Counted from the stretch's first letter, positions 26,782 to 37,690 are shown. The stretch: DNA of 64,000 nt from Dyella marensis (GCF_900112865.1 NZ_FONH01000005.1:186001-250000), one strand, 5' to 3'. Numbers and translations are program-made. Notes: generated by a model from the letters alone, not told the origin.

Positions 26782-28236
26782 TCACAAACCGTTACTCAGC
26801 AACTGATTGACCAGCACATACAACGCATCCACCGGCTTCGCACGATCCGCCGCATCGCTGGCCTCCGAGGCATGCAGCACCGGCCCCTGTCCGTCGAGCA
26901 CATTGTCGATGAAATCGATCAGTTCCAGATGCTGCGCCTGGATATCGCCGTTGCGCAGATCCACGATGGTGGTGCAATGGCTCTCGTTGAGCGCACGGTA
27001 CTGCGGGAAATAACCGCCGAAATTATTCAATCCATCGGTGGTCTGCCGCAGACGGTTGGTATCGATCGCCCACAGCTGGTGGATCAGCCGCTCCTTGGTG
27101 GCTTCATCCGGCGCATGGGCAATCTCCGGATAAAAACGCTCATACGAATAGCTGGAGTAATTGAGGTCCTGCCAGAAATGGGTATGGCCCAGGCGGTCCG
27201 CCGGGAACTCAGCGGACAGCGCGGGATAGATGCTGCCCATATCGCTGCGGTCGAAGCCGGGCAGATAATGCTGCAGCGTGCTCAACGGGCCATTCGCGTC
27301 GTCCAGGCCCCAGGCCTGGCGGATCTGCGCGAACAGCGGCTCGGACGGATAGTTTGCCGGACTGCCGCCGGCCGGCGCGGAGAAAATCGGTCCGGAGTCG
27401 TCGAGCAGGAACGAACGCGGCGAGCCCATGTCCTTGCGTCGTGCGGCGTAGTTGGTGAGGCTGCCGGTGCCGCCGGCACTGCATCCGGTCGACAACATCT
27501 GGCCCGGACGTGGCAGATGGTCCTTCAGCCACGCCAACACCGCGCGCTCGTTGCGCAATCCGTTGTGATGCCAGACCAAGGGCTCGTGCTGCCCGCTGGG
27601 ATCGGGATAGACCGCAACGCGATCGCCCGAATAGATATCGCCGGTGCAATACGGCACATAGACGATATTCCACTGCTGCGTCTTCAACGGCTGCAATTGC
27701 GGCTTCTCGCCATTGAGCAGATTCACCAGGTCCAGCAGGTTGAGCCGCCCCACGAACGGACTGACCAGCAGCGCGCCCGGATTGCTGATGGTCATGTAAT
27801 TGTCGGGAATGCCATTGGGGTTGCGCGCGCCGCGAATCCCGCTCTGGCCGGTGCAACTGCCGTAATCCCAGCACGCGCCGCCGCCTTCCATGTAGATCAC
27901 CGTATTGGTGGTCTGCGCGCTGCGCAGCAGGAAGAACTTGTACGGCGAACCGTTGCCGCAGATCGCACCGGTTTCCGGCGCCAGCTGGATGGTCTGCCAT
28001 TGATCGTAGGCGCCGGGCTTGAAGCCGTCGGCGAAACCGGCGGGATTGCTCAGCAGCGGATACGGCCCGAGTCGCTGGTCGGGCGTCACCGGATGATCGG
28101 CGCGTGGCGGGCTGATCAAGTTGAGCAAGACCTGCAACGGCGTGTAGTCGCCTTCCTCCGCATGCAGGACGGGCGCGGCGTTGCAAAGCAGGAAGCCGCC
28201 CAGCAGGGCAGCCAGGGATGTGCGGCGCAGGGACAT
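26782..28236 (-). CDS. Secreted pectinacetylesterase-family hydrolase
   Basis: A 484-residue exported alpha/beta-hydrolase. Signal peptide about 1-26 (core LAALLGGFLLCNAAPVLHA). The PAE signature MEGGGACWDYGSC (116-128) gives the oxyanion-side segment. The nucleophile is Ser253 in STGCSAGGTGSL. Bacterial members of this family often act on esters other than pectin, so the substrate is open. The ATG at 28236 has GGAGGA seven bases upstream. The adjoining helical membrane protein is likely its folding or secretion partner, and an AraC regulator lies upstream on the same strand. Confidence 0.85.
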   Translation of the reverse strand: MSLRRTSLAALLGGFLLCNAAPVLHAEEGDYTPLQVLLNLISPPRADHPVTPDQRLGPYPLLSNPAGFADGFKPGAYDQWQTIQLAPETGAICGNGSPYKFFLLRSAQTTNTVIYMEGGGACWDYGSCTGQSGIRGARNPNGIPDNYMTISNPGALLVSPFVGRLNLLDLVNLLNGEKPQLQPLKTQQWNIVYVPYCTGDIYSGDRVAVYPDPSGQHEPLVWHHNGLRNERAVLAWLKDHLPRPGQMLSTGCSAGGTGSLTNYAARRKDMGSPRSFLLDDSGPIFSAPAGGSPANYPSEPLFAQIRQAWGLDDANGPLSTLQHYLPGFDRSDMGSIYPALSAEFPADRLGHTHFWQDLNYSSYSYERFYPEIAHAPDEATKERLIHQLWAIDTNRLRQTTDGLNNFGGYFPQYRALNESHCTTIVDLRNGDIQAQHLELIDFIDNVLDGQGPVLHASEASDAADRAKPVDALYVLVNQLLSNGL

Positions 28237-28453
28237 GATGGCTCCTCCGAATCCAATCGGCACGGGATGCTCAGGGTCACGATTGCCTTAAAGCCGGTGG
28301 TTCACCGGACGGGCTCATGCTCCCCTGAGCCCGGTCGTCGGAGCAGACGCCTTGCCTTTGCGCACCACAAGCAAGAGTGCGTGAAAATCGCCCAGGTCGG
28401 CTGGATTGCCCCCCGCGATTGTCCGGCTTGCCCCCCGCGGAGGATGCGCGGAA

Positions 28454-29539
28454 TCAGTCGCCGGCGTAGCGCGCGTGCTGCGGCGGCATGCCGGTCCAGC
28501 GCTTGAACGCGCGGCGGAATTCGCGCGGGTCGCTGAAGCCGATCTCGGAACCGATCTCGGCCACGCTCAGCTGGCCGGCGCGCAGCAGTTCCAGCGCGCG
28601 TTCGGCGCGTACGCGGTCGTGGATCTCGCGGAAGATGCGGCCGCTCTCGGCCAGCTTGCGGCGCAGCGAGCGTTCGCTGAGGTTGAGCGTGCGCGCCACG
28701 TCGAGCAGCCGCGGCTGCTGGCGCAGGCGGCTGCGCAGCAGGCGTTCCACCGCGGCGACGATTTCCTGGTGCGGCTCGCCGCCGTCGGGGGTCATCTGCT
28801 GCGCGCACAGCGCCAGCGCCTGCCTGGCGGTGAGTGGGTTGTGGCCGGGCAGCGGGCGCGCCAACCATTGCGTGCCGATCAGCAAACGGCATTGCGGCGT
28901 GCCGAAGCGCACCTCGCATTCGAACAACTCTTCATAGGCGCGCGCATACGCCGGACGCGGATAACCGAACTCCACGCGTGCCGGTCGCAGCTCCGGGCCG
29001 ACCAGCTCGCGCGCAATCATCAGGCAGCTGGCGAACAGCTCCTCGCAGAAGAACGGCAGCAGCTCGGTGTCGCCGAAGCGCGGCCACGCCACCAGCGCCA
29101 CTTCGCGCTCGCTCAGCTGCTCGAAGTTGAGTTCCAGCAGGCAGCCGCAGATCTTGTGATGCGCGATGCCGGCGAGCATGGCGTCGCCCAGCGTGCGCGA
29201 GGTCATCATGGCCAGGCCCAGCAGGCCGAAGCCGCCGATGGTGCCTTCGCGGCCGATGCGCAGGCCGGCGTCGGGCACGTCCAGCGCCTGCAGCGCGCGC
29301 CGCGCGAACAGGCTGGCCTGGCGGTAGGACACGCGCAGCGCGGGGTCGGCGATCTGGGCGCGGCTGAGCGCCAGGCCGGCGAACCAGGCGCGGCTGTCGA
29401 TGCCGAGCGCGTCGGCCATCTGCGCCAGGTAGAGCAGCTTGTTGGGCGGGAACTCGGCGGCGGTGTAGCGCGGATCGTCCGCCAGCAGCGGATGAGCCGC
29501 GGACGGCGCCAGGCCGGCCTGGGTGGCGGGACGTGCCAT
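28454..29539 (-). CDS. AraC family transcriptional regulator with Arabinose_bd-type N-domain
   Basis: A 361-residue regulator. The N-terminal about 200 residues match the arabinose-binding-like domain of OruR/ToxT-type AraC proteins (SYRQASLFARRALQALDVPD... then GLLGLAMMTSRTLGDAM). The C-terminal double helix-turn-helix is clear (LLDVARTLNLSERSLRRKLA and VAEIGSEIGFSDPREFRRAF). ATG at 29539 is the first sensible start. It lies about 220 bases upstream of the hydrolase gene on the same strand and may control it; such regulators often govern secreted lipases or fatty-acid-linked genes. Control of the distant putA is less likely. Confidence 0.92.
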   Translation of the reverse strand: MARPATQAGLAPSAAHPLLADDPRYTAAEFPPNKLLYLAQMADALGIDSRAWFAGLALSRAQIADPALRVSYRQASLFARRALQALDVPDAGLRIGREGTIGGFGLLGLAMMTSRTLGDAMLAGIAHHKICGCLLELNFEQLSEREVALVAWPRFGDTELLPFFCEELFASCLMIARELVGPELRPARVEFGYPRPAYARAYEELFECEVRFGTPQCRLLIGTQWLARPLPGHNPLTARQALALCAQQMTPDGGEPHQEIVAAVERLLRSRLRQQPRLLDVARTLNLSERSLRRKLAESGRIFREIHDRVRAERALELLRAGQLSVAEIGSEIGFSDPREFRRAFKRWTGMPPQHARYAGD

Positions 29540-29689
29540 CGTGCCTCGAACTCCCCACGCAGTGCCGGCGAGGCCGGCGCGAAAGGCGTTTCTATAGCAC
29601 GCGCGCCGGGTGTCTGCTTGCGCGATGCACAAACCGACTTGTCCGATCTGTCTGGCAGCTGGGTGAGTGGCGGGTTGAGCGGCGCACAT

Positions 29690-29892
29690 CGCCCTTACGC
29701 TCCGCCCGTACCCTCACCCCAACCCCTCTCCCGGAGGGAGAGGGGATCACCTCATCGTTTCAAAGTGGAGCCCTTCTCCCTCCGGGAGAAGGTGGCGGCA
29801 GCCGGATGAGGGTTCGGGCGGAGCGGTGAATATCAATCTTGCGCTCCGCCCGAACCCTCACCCCAGCCCCTCTCCCGGGGGAAAGGGGCTTT
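29690..29892. repeat. Compound palindromic repeat, family 1 (one partial plus one full unit)
   Basis: A half unit ending CCCCTCTCCCGGAGGGAGAGGGG is followed by a full unit (CCTTCTCCCTCCGGGAGAAGG ... CCCCTCTCCCGGGGGAAAGGGG). The last hairpin is followed on the plus strand by eight T residues, so it looks like a terminator. It lies immediately beyond the putA stop. Confidence 0.88.
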
Positions 29893-29895
29893 TTT

Positions 29896-32800
29896 TTATT
29901 CGCCGATGGTCAGCAGCGACGCATTGCCGCCCGCAGCGGTGGTGTTGATGGTGAGCGTGCGCTCGCCGGCAAAGCGGAACAGGTAATGCGGGCCTCCCGC
30001 CTTCGGGCCGGTGCCCGACAGGCCCTCGCCGCCGAACGGCTGCACGCCGACCACCGCGCCGATCTGGTTGCGGTTGACGTAGCAGTTGCCGACGCGGGCG
30101 CGGCTCTGGATGAACTCGACGGTGTCGTCGATGCGGCTGTGGATGCCTAGGGTGAGGCCGTAGCCGGTGGCGTTGATCTCGTCGACCACCTTGTCCAGCT
30201 CGCTGCCCTTCCAGCGGATCACATGCAGCACGGGGCCGAAGATCTCGCGGGTCAGCGTGGCCAGGCCGGGGATCTCGTAGGCGCGCGGGGCGAAGAAGGT
30301 GCCGTTGCCGGTGGTGGCGGGGTCGAGCGCGACTTCGCCGATCTTCTTCGCTTCCTGGTCCATGCGCGCGGCGTGGTCGACGAGGATCTTCCTCGCGTCC
30401 TCGTCGATCACCGGACCCACGTCGGTGGAAAGCTGCGCGGGGTCGCCCACCTTCAGCTCGGCCATGGCGCCGGCCAGCATCGCGCAGACCTTGTCGGCGA
30501 TGTCTTCCTGCACGTACAGCACGCGCGCGGCGGAGCAGCGCTGGCCGGCGGACTGGAAGGCGGAGGAGACGGCGTCCTTGACGATCTGCTCGGGCAGGGC
30601 CGAGGAGTCGGCGATCATCGCGTTCTGGCCGCCGGTCTCGGCGATCAGCGCGGCGATCGGCGCGTTGCGCGCGGCCAGCGCGCGGTTGATCGCCCAGGCG
30701 GTCTCGGTGGAGCCGGTGAAGGCCACGCCGGCCACGCGCGGATCGCGGGTGAGCGCAGCGCCGACGGTGGCGCCGTCGCCCGGCAGGTACTGCAGCACGT
30801 CGGCCGGCACGCCGGCTTCGTGCAGCAGCTGCACGGCGGCGTGGCCGATCAGGCTGGTCTGCTCGGCCGGCTTGGCGATCACGCTGTTGCCGGCGGCCAG
30901 CGCGGCGGCGACCTGGCCCAGGAAGATCGCCAGCGGGAAGTTCCACGGGCTGATGCAGACGAACACGCCGCGGCCGTTCAGGAACAGCTGGTTGCTCTCG
31001 CCGGTCGGGCCGGGCAGCTGTTCCGGCTGGCCGAAGTAGCGGCGCGCCATGGTGGCGTAGTAGCGCAGGAAGTCGGCCGCCTCGCGGATCTCGGCGATGG
31101 CGTCGGGCAGGCCCTTGCCGGCCTCGCGCACGCACAGGGCGATGAACTCGCCGCGGCGCGCTTCGAGCTGCTCGGCGGCATGCTCCAGGATGGCGGCGCG
31201 GCTGGCGGCCGGCAGCCGGTCCCAGCCGTGCTGCGCGGCGACGGCATTGGCCAGGGCCTTCTCCACCGTGGCGCTGTCGGCGCTGACATAGCTGCCCACC
31301 ACCTGGCGGCGGTCGGCCGGATTGGTCACCTGCACGGTGGCGCCGGCGCTAGTGGCGCCGGGCACAAGCGGGGTGGCGGTCCAGGGGCCGGACTTCGCGT
31401 TGACGGTCTCGGCGAGGGCCTTCAGTTCGTTGTCGTTGGAGAAGTTGACGCCCATGGAGTTCTTCCGAAGTTCACCGTAGAGATTCACCGGCAATGGAAT
31501 GCGCGGATGAGGGATAGACGCAAAGGAACGCACCGTTTCGCACGGATCGGCGACCAGCTCGCGCACCGGCAGGCTCTCGTCCACCACGCGGTTGACGAAG
31601 CTGGTGTTGGCGCCGTTTTCCAGCAGGCGGCGCACCAGGTACGGCAGCAGGTCCTCGTGGGTGCCGACCGGCGCGTATACGCGGCAGGGCACATTAAGGT
31701 TCTGCGCGCCGATCACCTCGGCGTAGAGATCCGTGCCCATGCCGTGCAGGCGCTGGTATTCGTACGGGCGACCCTTGGCCAGGTGATGCACGGCGGCGAT
31801 GGTGTGCGCGTTGTGCGTGGCGAACTGCGGATAGATCAGCTCGATGCCCGCATCGAACAGCTTGCGCGCGCAGGCCAGGTAGGAGACGTCGGTATTGGGC
31901 TTGCGCGTATACACGGGATAGCCGGGCAGGCCGTTCTCCTGCGCGCGCTTGACCTCGGCGTCCCAGTAGGCGCCCTTGACCAGGCGCACGTACCAGCGGC
32001 GGCCGGAGCCGCGGGCGGTCTCGATCAGCCAGTCGATCACGAACGGGGTGCGCTTGGAGTAGGCCTGCACCACGATGCCCAGGCCGTTCCAGCCGGCCAG
32101 CGAGGGATGCGCGAAGACGTCGCCCAGGATATCCAGCGACAGCTCCAGGCGGTCGGCTTCCTCGGCATCCACCGACAGCGCGATGCCGTGCTTCATCGCC
32201 AGCTGCGAGAGTTCCAGCAGCTTGGCGGTGAGGTCGCGGCGGGCCAGCTCGCGCTTGGCCACTTCGTAGCGCGGATGCAGGGCCGAGAGCTTGACCGAGA
32301 TCGACGGCGCGTCGGTGTGGTTGGCAAAGGGACCGCGCGCGCCGATGGCGGCGATGGCGTTGCGGTAGTCCTGCTGATAGCGCTCGGCGGTCTCGCTGGT
32401 GAGCGCCGATTCGCCGAGCATGTCGTAGGAATAGCGGTAGACCGCGTATTCCTTCTGCGCGCAGCGGTCCAGCGCCTCGCCGATGGTGCGGCCCATCACG
32501 AACTGGTGGCCCATGATGCGCATGGCCTGGCGCACCGCCAGGCGGATCGCCGGCTCGCCGGCGCGGCCGACCAGGCGGCGCAGGGCGCCGGTGAAGTCGT
32601 GGCGGATGTCCCCGGCCAGGTTGACCAGCTTGCCGGTGAGCATCAGGCCCCAGGTGGAGGCGTTGACGAACAGCGACTCGCTCTGGCCCAGGTGCTTCTT
32701 CCAGTTGGCGTCGCCGAGCTTGTCGCGGATCAGCTTGTCGGCGGTGGCCTTGTCGGGGATGCGCAGCAGGGCCTCGGCCACGCACATCAGCAGCACGCCT

Positions 32801-33051
32801 TCCTCGCTGGAGAGGTCGTACTGGCGCATGAAGGATTCGACCGCGCTCTGGTCCTTGGCGCGTGCACGCACGCGGGTGACCAGGTCGGCGGCGAGGTCGA
32901 TCACCTTTTCGCGTTCGACGGGCGGCAGGCTGGCCTGGACCAGCAGGTCGTTGACCGCTTCGGTCTCGTCGCGCAGCCAGGCGGCGGTGATGCGCGCGCG
33001 GGCCGGCTCCGCGCCGGTCGGAAGTTCGGGGCTGAGGATGGGCTGGGTCAC
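29896..33051 (-). CDS. putA: Bifunctional proline dehydrogenase / L-glutamate gamma-semialdehyde dehydrogenase
   Basis: A PutA of about 1051 residues that oxidises proline to glutamate in two steps with channelling. The N-half is the FAD-dependent proline dehydrogenase barrel (for example GRRWYVRLVKGAYWDAEVKR). The C-half is the NAD-dependent P5C dehydrogenase with catalytic Cys in FQSAGQRCSAARVLY and the LGGQN-like TGGQNAMIADSS segment. No ribbon-helix-helix DNA-binding domain precedes the catalytic part, so it is the short, non-autoregulatory form. The GTG at 33051 gives VTQPILSPELP; an upstream in-frame ATG (33120) adds cysteine-rich sequence and is unlikely. It is peripherally membrane-associated when reducing quinone. 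Confidence 0.95.
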   Translation of the reverse strand: MTQPILSPELPTGAEPARARITAAWLRDETEAVNDLLVQASLPPVEREKVIDLAADLVTRVRARAKDQSAVESFMRQYDLSSEEGVLLMCVAEALLRIPDKATADKLIRDKLGDANWKKHLGQSESLFVNASTWGLMLTGKLVNLAGDIRHDFTGALRRLVGRAGEPAIRLAVRQAMRIMGHQFVMGRTIGEALDRCAQKEYAVYRYSYDMLGESALTSETAERYQQDYRNAIAAIGARGPFANHTDAPSISVKLSALHPRYEVAKRELARRDLTAKLLELSQLAMKHGIALSVDAEEADRLELSLDILGDVFAHPSLAGWNGLGIVVQAYSKRTPFVIDWLIETARGSGRRWYVRLVKGAYWDAEVKRAQENGLPGYPVYTRKPNTDVSYLACARKLFDAGIELIYPQFATHNAHTIAAVHHLAKGRPYEYQRLHGMGTDLYAEVIGAQNLNVPCRVYAPVGTHEDLLPYLVRRLLENGANTSFVNRVVDESLPVRELVADPCETVRSFASIPHPRIPLPVNLYGELRKNSMGVNFSNDNELKALAETVNAKSGPWTATPLVPGATSAGATVQVTNPADRRQVVGSYVSADSATVEKALANAVAAQHGWDRLPAASRAAILEHAAEQLEARRGEFIALCVREAGKGLPDAIAEIREAADFLRYYATMARRYFGQPEQLPGPTGESNQLFLNGRGVFVCISPWNFPLAIFLGQVAAALAAGNSVIAKPAEQTSLIGHAAVQLLHEAGVPADVLQYLPGDGATVGAALTRDPRVAGVAFTGSTETAWAINRALAARNAPIAALIAETGGQNAMIADSSALPEQIVKDAVSSAFQSAGQRCSAARVLYVQEDIADKVCAMLAGAMAELKVGDPAQLSTDVGPVIDEDARKILVDHAARMDQEAKKIGEVALDPATTGNGTFFAPRAYEIPGLATLTREIFGPVLHVIRWKGSELDKVVDEINATGYGLTLGIHSRIDDTVEFIQSRARVGNCYVNRNQIGAVVGVQPFGGEGLSGTGPKAGGPHYLFRFAGERTLTINTTAAGGNASLLTIGE

Positions 33052-33151
33052 GGGATGTCGATGGGCCGGGGAAGCGCAGGGAATTCCGCAATTGTACGTG
33101 TTGTGGCAGAACGGACGCATCCGTATGCCTCCCTCAGTCCTCCACGGCGAG

Positions 33152-33279
33152 TCCTTCTCCCCTCGGGAGAAGGTGGCGGCAGCCGGATGAGGGTGCGGCC
33201 GGAGCGATGCACATCACTCTTGCGCTCCGCCCGTACCCTCACCCCAACCCCTCTCCCGGGGGGAGAGGGGCTTTCATTT
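33152..33279. repeat. Compound palindromic repeat, family 1 (full unit)
   Basis: Order: CCTTCTCCC/GGGAGAAGG hairpin, GTGGCGGCAGCCGGATGAGGG, GTGCGGCCGGAGC and its inverted GCTCCGCCCGTACCC, then CCCCTCTCCC/GGGAGAGGGG. It fills the gap between the divergent putA and DUF2244/cta genes. Confidence 0.9.
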
Positions 33280-33382
33280 CTTCGCACCGCACTGCGGGCG
33301 CCGCGTCAAGCCCCTGCGTCATTCTTGCCCGTGCGGACGCCGCGGCCTATGATTCGCGGGTTCCAGGCACGCCGGTTATTCC

Positions 33383-33868
33383 ATGATCGTGCTTCGACCA
33401 GCCGCCGCCGGCCTGCCGTGCGCGACGATTTGGCTCAAGCCCAATCGCGCCCTCAGCCGGCGCGACCTGCGTCGATGGATTGTGGTACTGGCGGCTTTGG
33501 CGCTGACGACGGCCGGACTCGGCGCGTGGCAGGGCAATGTATTCGCTCCGCTGTTCGCGCTGGTCGAATCCTCCGCGGTGGCTCTCGCCCTGGGCGTAGC
33601 CTGGCGGGCCGGCGACCGCAGCGAGCGCATCACCCTCGACGCCACGTCGCTGGAGGTGCAATCCCTGCCGGGCCGGCGCAGTGCGCGCTTCCAGTCCTAC
33701 TGGGTGCGCGTGCGGCTGGGGGAGGGCGAGGGACGCCATCGTCTGCTGCTGACGTCGCACGGGCGCGAGCTGGAGATCGGGGCATTCCTCGCCGACGAGG
33801 AACGCATCGAGCTGTCGAGGAAACTCATGGTGCTGCTGGCGGACCTTCATCCCCAGCCGCGCAGGTAG
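33383..33868 (+). CDS. DUF2244 family membrane protein
   Basis: A 161-residue inner-membrane protein. Two adjacent membrane segments (about 32-50 WIVVLAALALTTAGLGAW and 55-72 LFALVESSAVALALGVAW) precede a soluble C-terminal part (ITLDATSLEVQS ... FQSYWVRVRL) typical of DUF2244. The family is regularly encoded just before cytochrome oxidase subunit II in proteobacteria, and here it ends 20 bases before ctaC. A role linked to oxidase assembly is inferred from context. Confidence 0.88.
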   Translation: MIVLRPAAAGLPCATIWLKPNRALSRRDLRRWIVVLAALALTTAGLGAWQGNVFAPLFALVESSAVALALGVAWRAGDRSERITLDATSLEVQSLPGRRSARFQSYWVRVRLGEGEGRHRLLLTSHGRELEIGAFLADEERIELSRKLMVLLADLHPQPRR

Positions 33869-33888
33869 GTTCAACAAGGGTGCAAGAC

Positions 33889-34839
33889 ATGACATCTGGC
33901 GGCATCAGGATCAAGGCATGGGTGGCGACGATCTGCGCGTTGTTTGCCGGCGCGGCGTGGGCCAACCCGGAACCCGGTCAGCTGAACATGACCCGCGGCG
34001 TGACCGAATGGTCGTCCGAGCCGTACTTCCTCAATAACGTCGCCCTGGGTGTCTGCATCGTCATCGGCATCGTGGTGTTCGGCGCGATGTTCGTGGCGAT
34101 GTTCCGCTTCCGCAAATCGCGCGGCGCGGTGGCCGAGAAGTGGTCGCACAACACCACTCTCGAAGTGGTGTGGACCACCATCCCGGTGATCATCCTGATC
34201 GTGCTGGCCTACCTGGCCACCGGCGGCCTGAAGAGCTTTGCCGACACCACCAATTCGCAGATGACCGTGAAGGTCACCGGCTTCCAGTGGAAGTGGCGCT
34301 ACGACTACGTCGAATACCAGGGCAAGGCGCTCGACAAGGTCGGCTTCATGTCCAAGCTGGACAAGGAAAGCGACGAGACCCGCCAGCTGAAGTCCGGCCT
34401 GGACCCGAACGCGGTCAAGGTCGACGGCTACAACACCTATCTGATCAATGTGGACGAGCCGCTGGTCGTCCCGGTCGGCACCAAGATCCGCTTCGTGATC
34501 ACCGCCGGCGACGTCATCCACTCCTGGTGGGTGCCGGCGCTGGGCTGGAAGATGGACGCCATCCCGGGCATCGTCAACGCGGCCTGGACCAATATCAAGG
34601 AACCGGGCGTGTACCGCGGCCAGTGCGCCGAGCTGTGCGGCCAGGACCACGGCTTCATGCCGATCGTGGTGAAGGCGGTGCCGAAGGCCGAGTTCGAGCA
34701 GTGGCTGGCGCAGAAGCAGCAGGCCGCGCAGCCGCAGCCGCCGGCCCAGCAGCAGCCCGCCGCTCCGGCTCCCGCTTCCAGCAGCGCCGCGCCGAAGACC
34801 GCGCAGGCCGCCGCTCCGGCGACCAGCCACCAGGGTTGA
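33889..34839 (+). CDS. ctaC: Cytochrome c oxidase subunit II
   Basis: A 316-residue subunit of the aa3 oxidase that takes electrons from cytochrome c through the binuclear CuA centre. Signal or first segment about 8-26, two membrane segments (LGVCIVIGIVVFGAMFVAMF and TTIPVIILIVLAYLAT), and a periplasmic cupredoxin domain with the CuA ligands in GQCAELCGQDHGFM. The ATG at 33889 has AAGGG eight bases upstream; a GTG at 33880 is possible. The C-terminal 50 residues are Gln/Pro/Ala-rich, longer than usual, and there is no fused haem c domain. First structural gene of the cta operon. Confidence 0.96.
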   Translation: MTSGGIRIKAWVATICALFAGAAWANPEPGQLNMTRGVTEWSSEPYFLNNVALGVCIVIGIVVFGAMFVAMFRFRKSRGAVAEKWSHNTTLEVVWTTIPVIILIVLAYLATGGLKSFADTTNSQMTVKVTGFQWKWRYDYVEYQGKALDKVGFMSKLDKESDETRQLKSGLDPNAVKVDGYNTYLINVDEPLVVPVGTKIRFVITAGDVIHSWWVPALGWKMDAIPGIVNAAWTNIKEPGVYRGQCAELCGQDHGFMPIVVKAVPKAEFEQWLAQKQQAAQPQPPAQQQPAAPAPASSSAAPKTAQAAAPATSHQG

Positions 34840-34893
34840 TCCTTCGGCCACACGCCGTCCCACAGCATTCTGTTTAGGTAGAGGTGCAAGGCC

Positions 34894-36510
<1,617 letters not shown>

Positions 36511-36518
36511 CAGCAGCA

Positions 36519-36552
36519 CGGCCGCTCCCGCCGTCCGCGGCGGGAGCGGCCG
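36519..36552 (+). terminator. Strong hairpin after ctaD (processing or attenuation)
   Basis: CGGCCGCTCCCGCC pairs perfectly with GGCGGGAGCGGCCG (14 bp, six-base loop). It starts nine bases after the ctaD stop and has no T-run. It sits inside the operon, so it more likely protects the ctaCD part of the mRNA or reduces downstream expression than ends transcription. Confidence 0.65.
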
Positions 36553-36564
36553 CCACCGCATTCG

Positions 36565-36693
36565 ATGATCCGGCAGACGATGGACAAGGAACAGGAAGCG
36601 CGCCGCAAAGGCGCCAGGCGCACCGCCCTGGTGGTCGCCGTGATCGCGGTAGCGATCTTCCTGCTCTCGATCCTGCAGATGCTCAGGACCTGA
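36565..36693 (+). CDS. Cytochrome oxidase small assembly/subunit protein
   Basis: A 42-residue single-span membrane protein: a charged N-terminus (MDKEQEARRKGARRT) and one hydrophobic helix (ALVVAVIAVAIFLLSILQML). Its position between ctaD and ctaE and its shape match the short cytochrome oxidase assembly proteins encoded there in many proteobacteria. Starts at 36565 or 36580 (MDKEQ, 37 residues) are both possible; the second matches family N-termini better. In most relatives ctaG (cox11) would follow, but here the next gene is ctaE. Confidence 0.75.
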   Translation: MIRQTMDKEQEARRKGARRTALVVAVIAVAIFLLSILQMLRT

Positions 36694-36769
36694 CAGGCGG
36701 TATCGCGGTTCGAATTTCCCGCGCAGTCCGGCGGGTGGAAGTAACGAGGAAATCCACGGGAATCTCACC

Positions 36770-37657
36770 ATGGGTCAGCAGCAAGGCGCTTATTTCGTAC
36801 CGTCCAAGAGCTCGTGGCCGATCGTGGCCGCGGTGGTCATGTTCGTCACCGTGCTCGGTGCCGCGCACTGGCTGAACGCGCAGCCCGGCGAGGCCGGCTT
36901 CGGCAAGACGCTGCTGACGATCGGCTTCGTCGGCATCCTGGCCATGTTCTTCGGCTGGTTCCGCTCGGTGATCCGCGAATCGCTGGCCGGCAGCTACAAC
37001 GCCCAGGTGGACACCTCGTTCCGCATGGGCATGATGTGGTTCATCTTCTCCGAAGTGATGTTCTTCGGCGCCTTCTTCGGCGCGCTGTTCTACGCCCGCA
37101 TGTACTCGGTGCCGTGGCTGGGCGGCGAAGGCCATGGCGTGCTGACCCACCAGTTCCTGTGGAGCGACTACGCGGCTGCGTGGGGCGCCAACGGCGGCGG
37201 CGGTCCGGCCCGCATCGGCGGCGAGTTCCAGACCGTGGCGGCCTGGGGCCTGCCGCTGCTGAACACGCTGATCCTGCTCACCTCCAGCGTCACTGTCACC
37301 ATCGCCCACCATGCGCTGAAGGCCGGCCATCGCGGCAAGCTGCTGGTGTTCCTGGGGCTGACCGTGCTGCTGGGCGCGACCTTCCTGTACTTCCAGGCGC
37401 ACGAGTACATGGAGGCGTACAAGGAGCTCAACCTGACCCTGCAGAGCGGCGTCTACGGTTCGACCTTCTTCATGCTCACCGGCTTCCACGGCATGCACGT
37501 GACCCTGGGCACGATCATGCTGGCGATCATCTTCTTCCGCTGCGCCAAGGGCCATTTCAGCAAGGACCATCACTTCGGCTTCGAAGCGGTGGCCTGGTAC
37601 TGGCACTTCGTCGACGTGGTGTGGCTCGGCCTGTTCATGTTCGTCTACATTCTTTGA
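36770..37657 (+). CDS. ctaE: Cytochrome c oxidase subunit III
   Basis: A 295-residue inner-membrane subunit III with seven helices. Characteristic segments are MMWFIFSEVMFFGAFFGALF, an extended periplasmic loop containing GANGGGGPARIGGEFQ, and the C-terminal FEAVAWYWHFVDVVWLGLF. It stabilises subunit I and proton uptake. It follows the small subunit by 76 bases with no ctaG between, and ends with a strong terminator that separates it from the SURF1-ctaA-ctaB part. Confidence 0.96.
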   Translation: MGQQQGAYFVPSKSSWPIVAAVVMFVTVLGAAHWLNAQPGEAGFGKTLLTIGFVGILAMFFGWFRSVIRESLAGSYNAQVDTSFRMGMMWFIFSEVMFFGAFFGALFYARMYSVPWLGGEGHGVLTHQFLWSDYAAAWGANGGGGPARIGGEFQTVAAWGLPLLNTLILLTSSVTVTIAHHALKAGHRGKLLVFLGLTVLLGATFLYFQAHEYMEAYKELNLTLQSGVYGSTFFMLTGFHGMHVTLGTIMLAIIFFRCAKGHFSKDHHFGFEAVAWYWHFVDVVWLGLFMFVYIL

Positions 37658-37690
37658 TAGTTCGGTCTCTGAGGCTTCGCCGCCCGGAAC

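Noticed and set aside
29870-29892. CCCCTCTCCC hairpin with T-run considered as the putA terminator
   Set aside because: The T-run is on the plus strand, but putA is transcribed from the minus strand, so the polarity is wrong; recorded as part of the repeat.
30223-33881. A very long plus-strand open frame antisense to putA that runs in frame into ctaC
   Set aside because: The part before 33889 is the shadow of putA and repeats; subunit II homology starts only at the ATG at 33889.
36519-36552. Hairpin after ctaD considered as the operon's main terminator
   Set aside because: No T-run, and the small subunit and ctaE follow directly with a canonical terminator at 37691.
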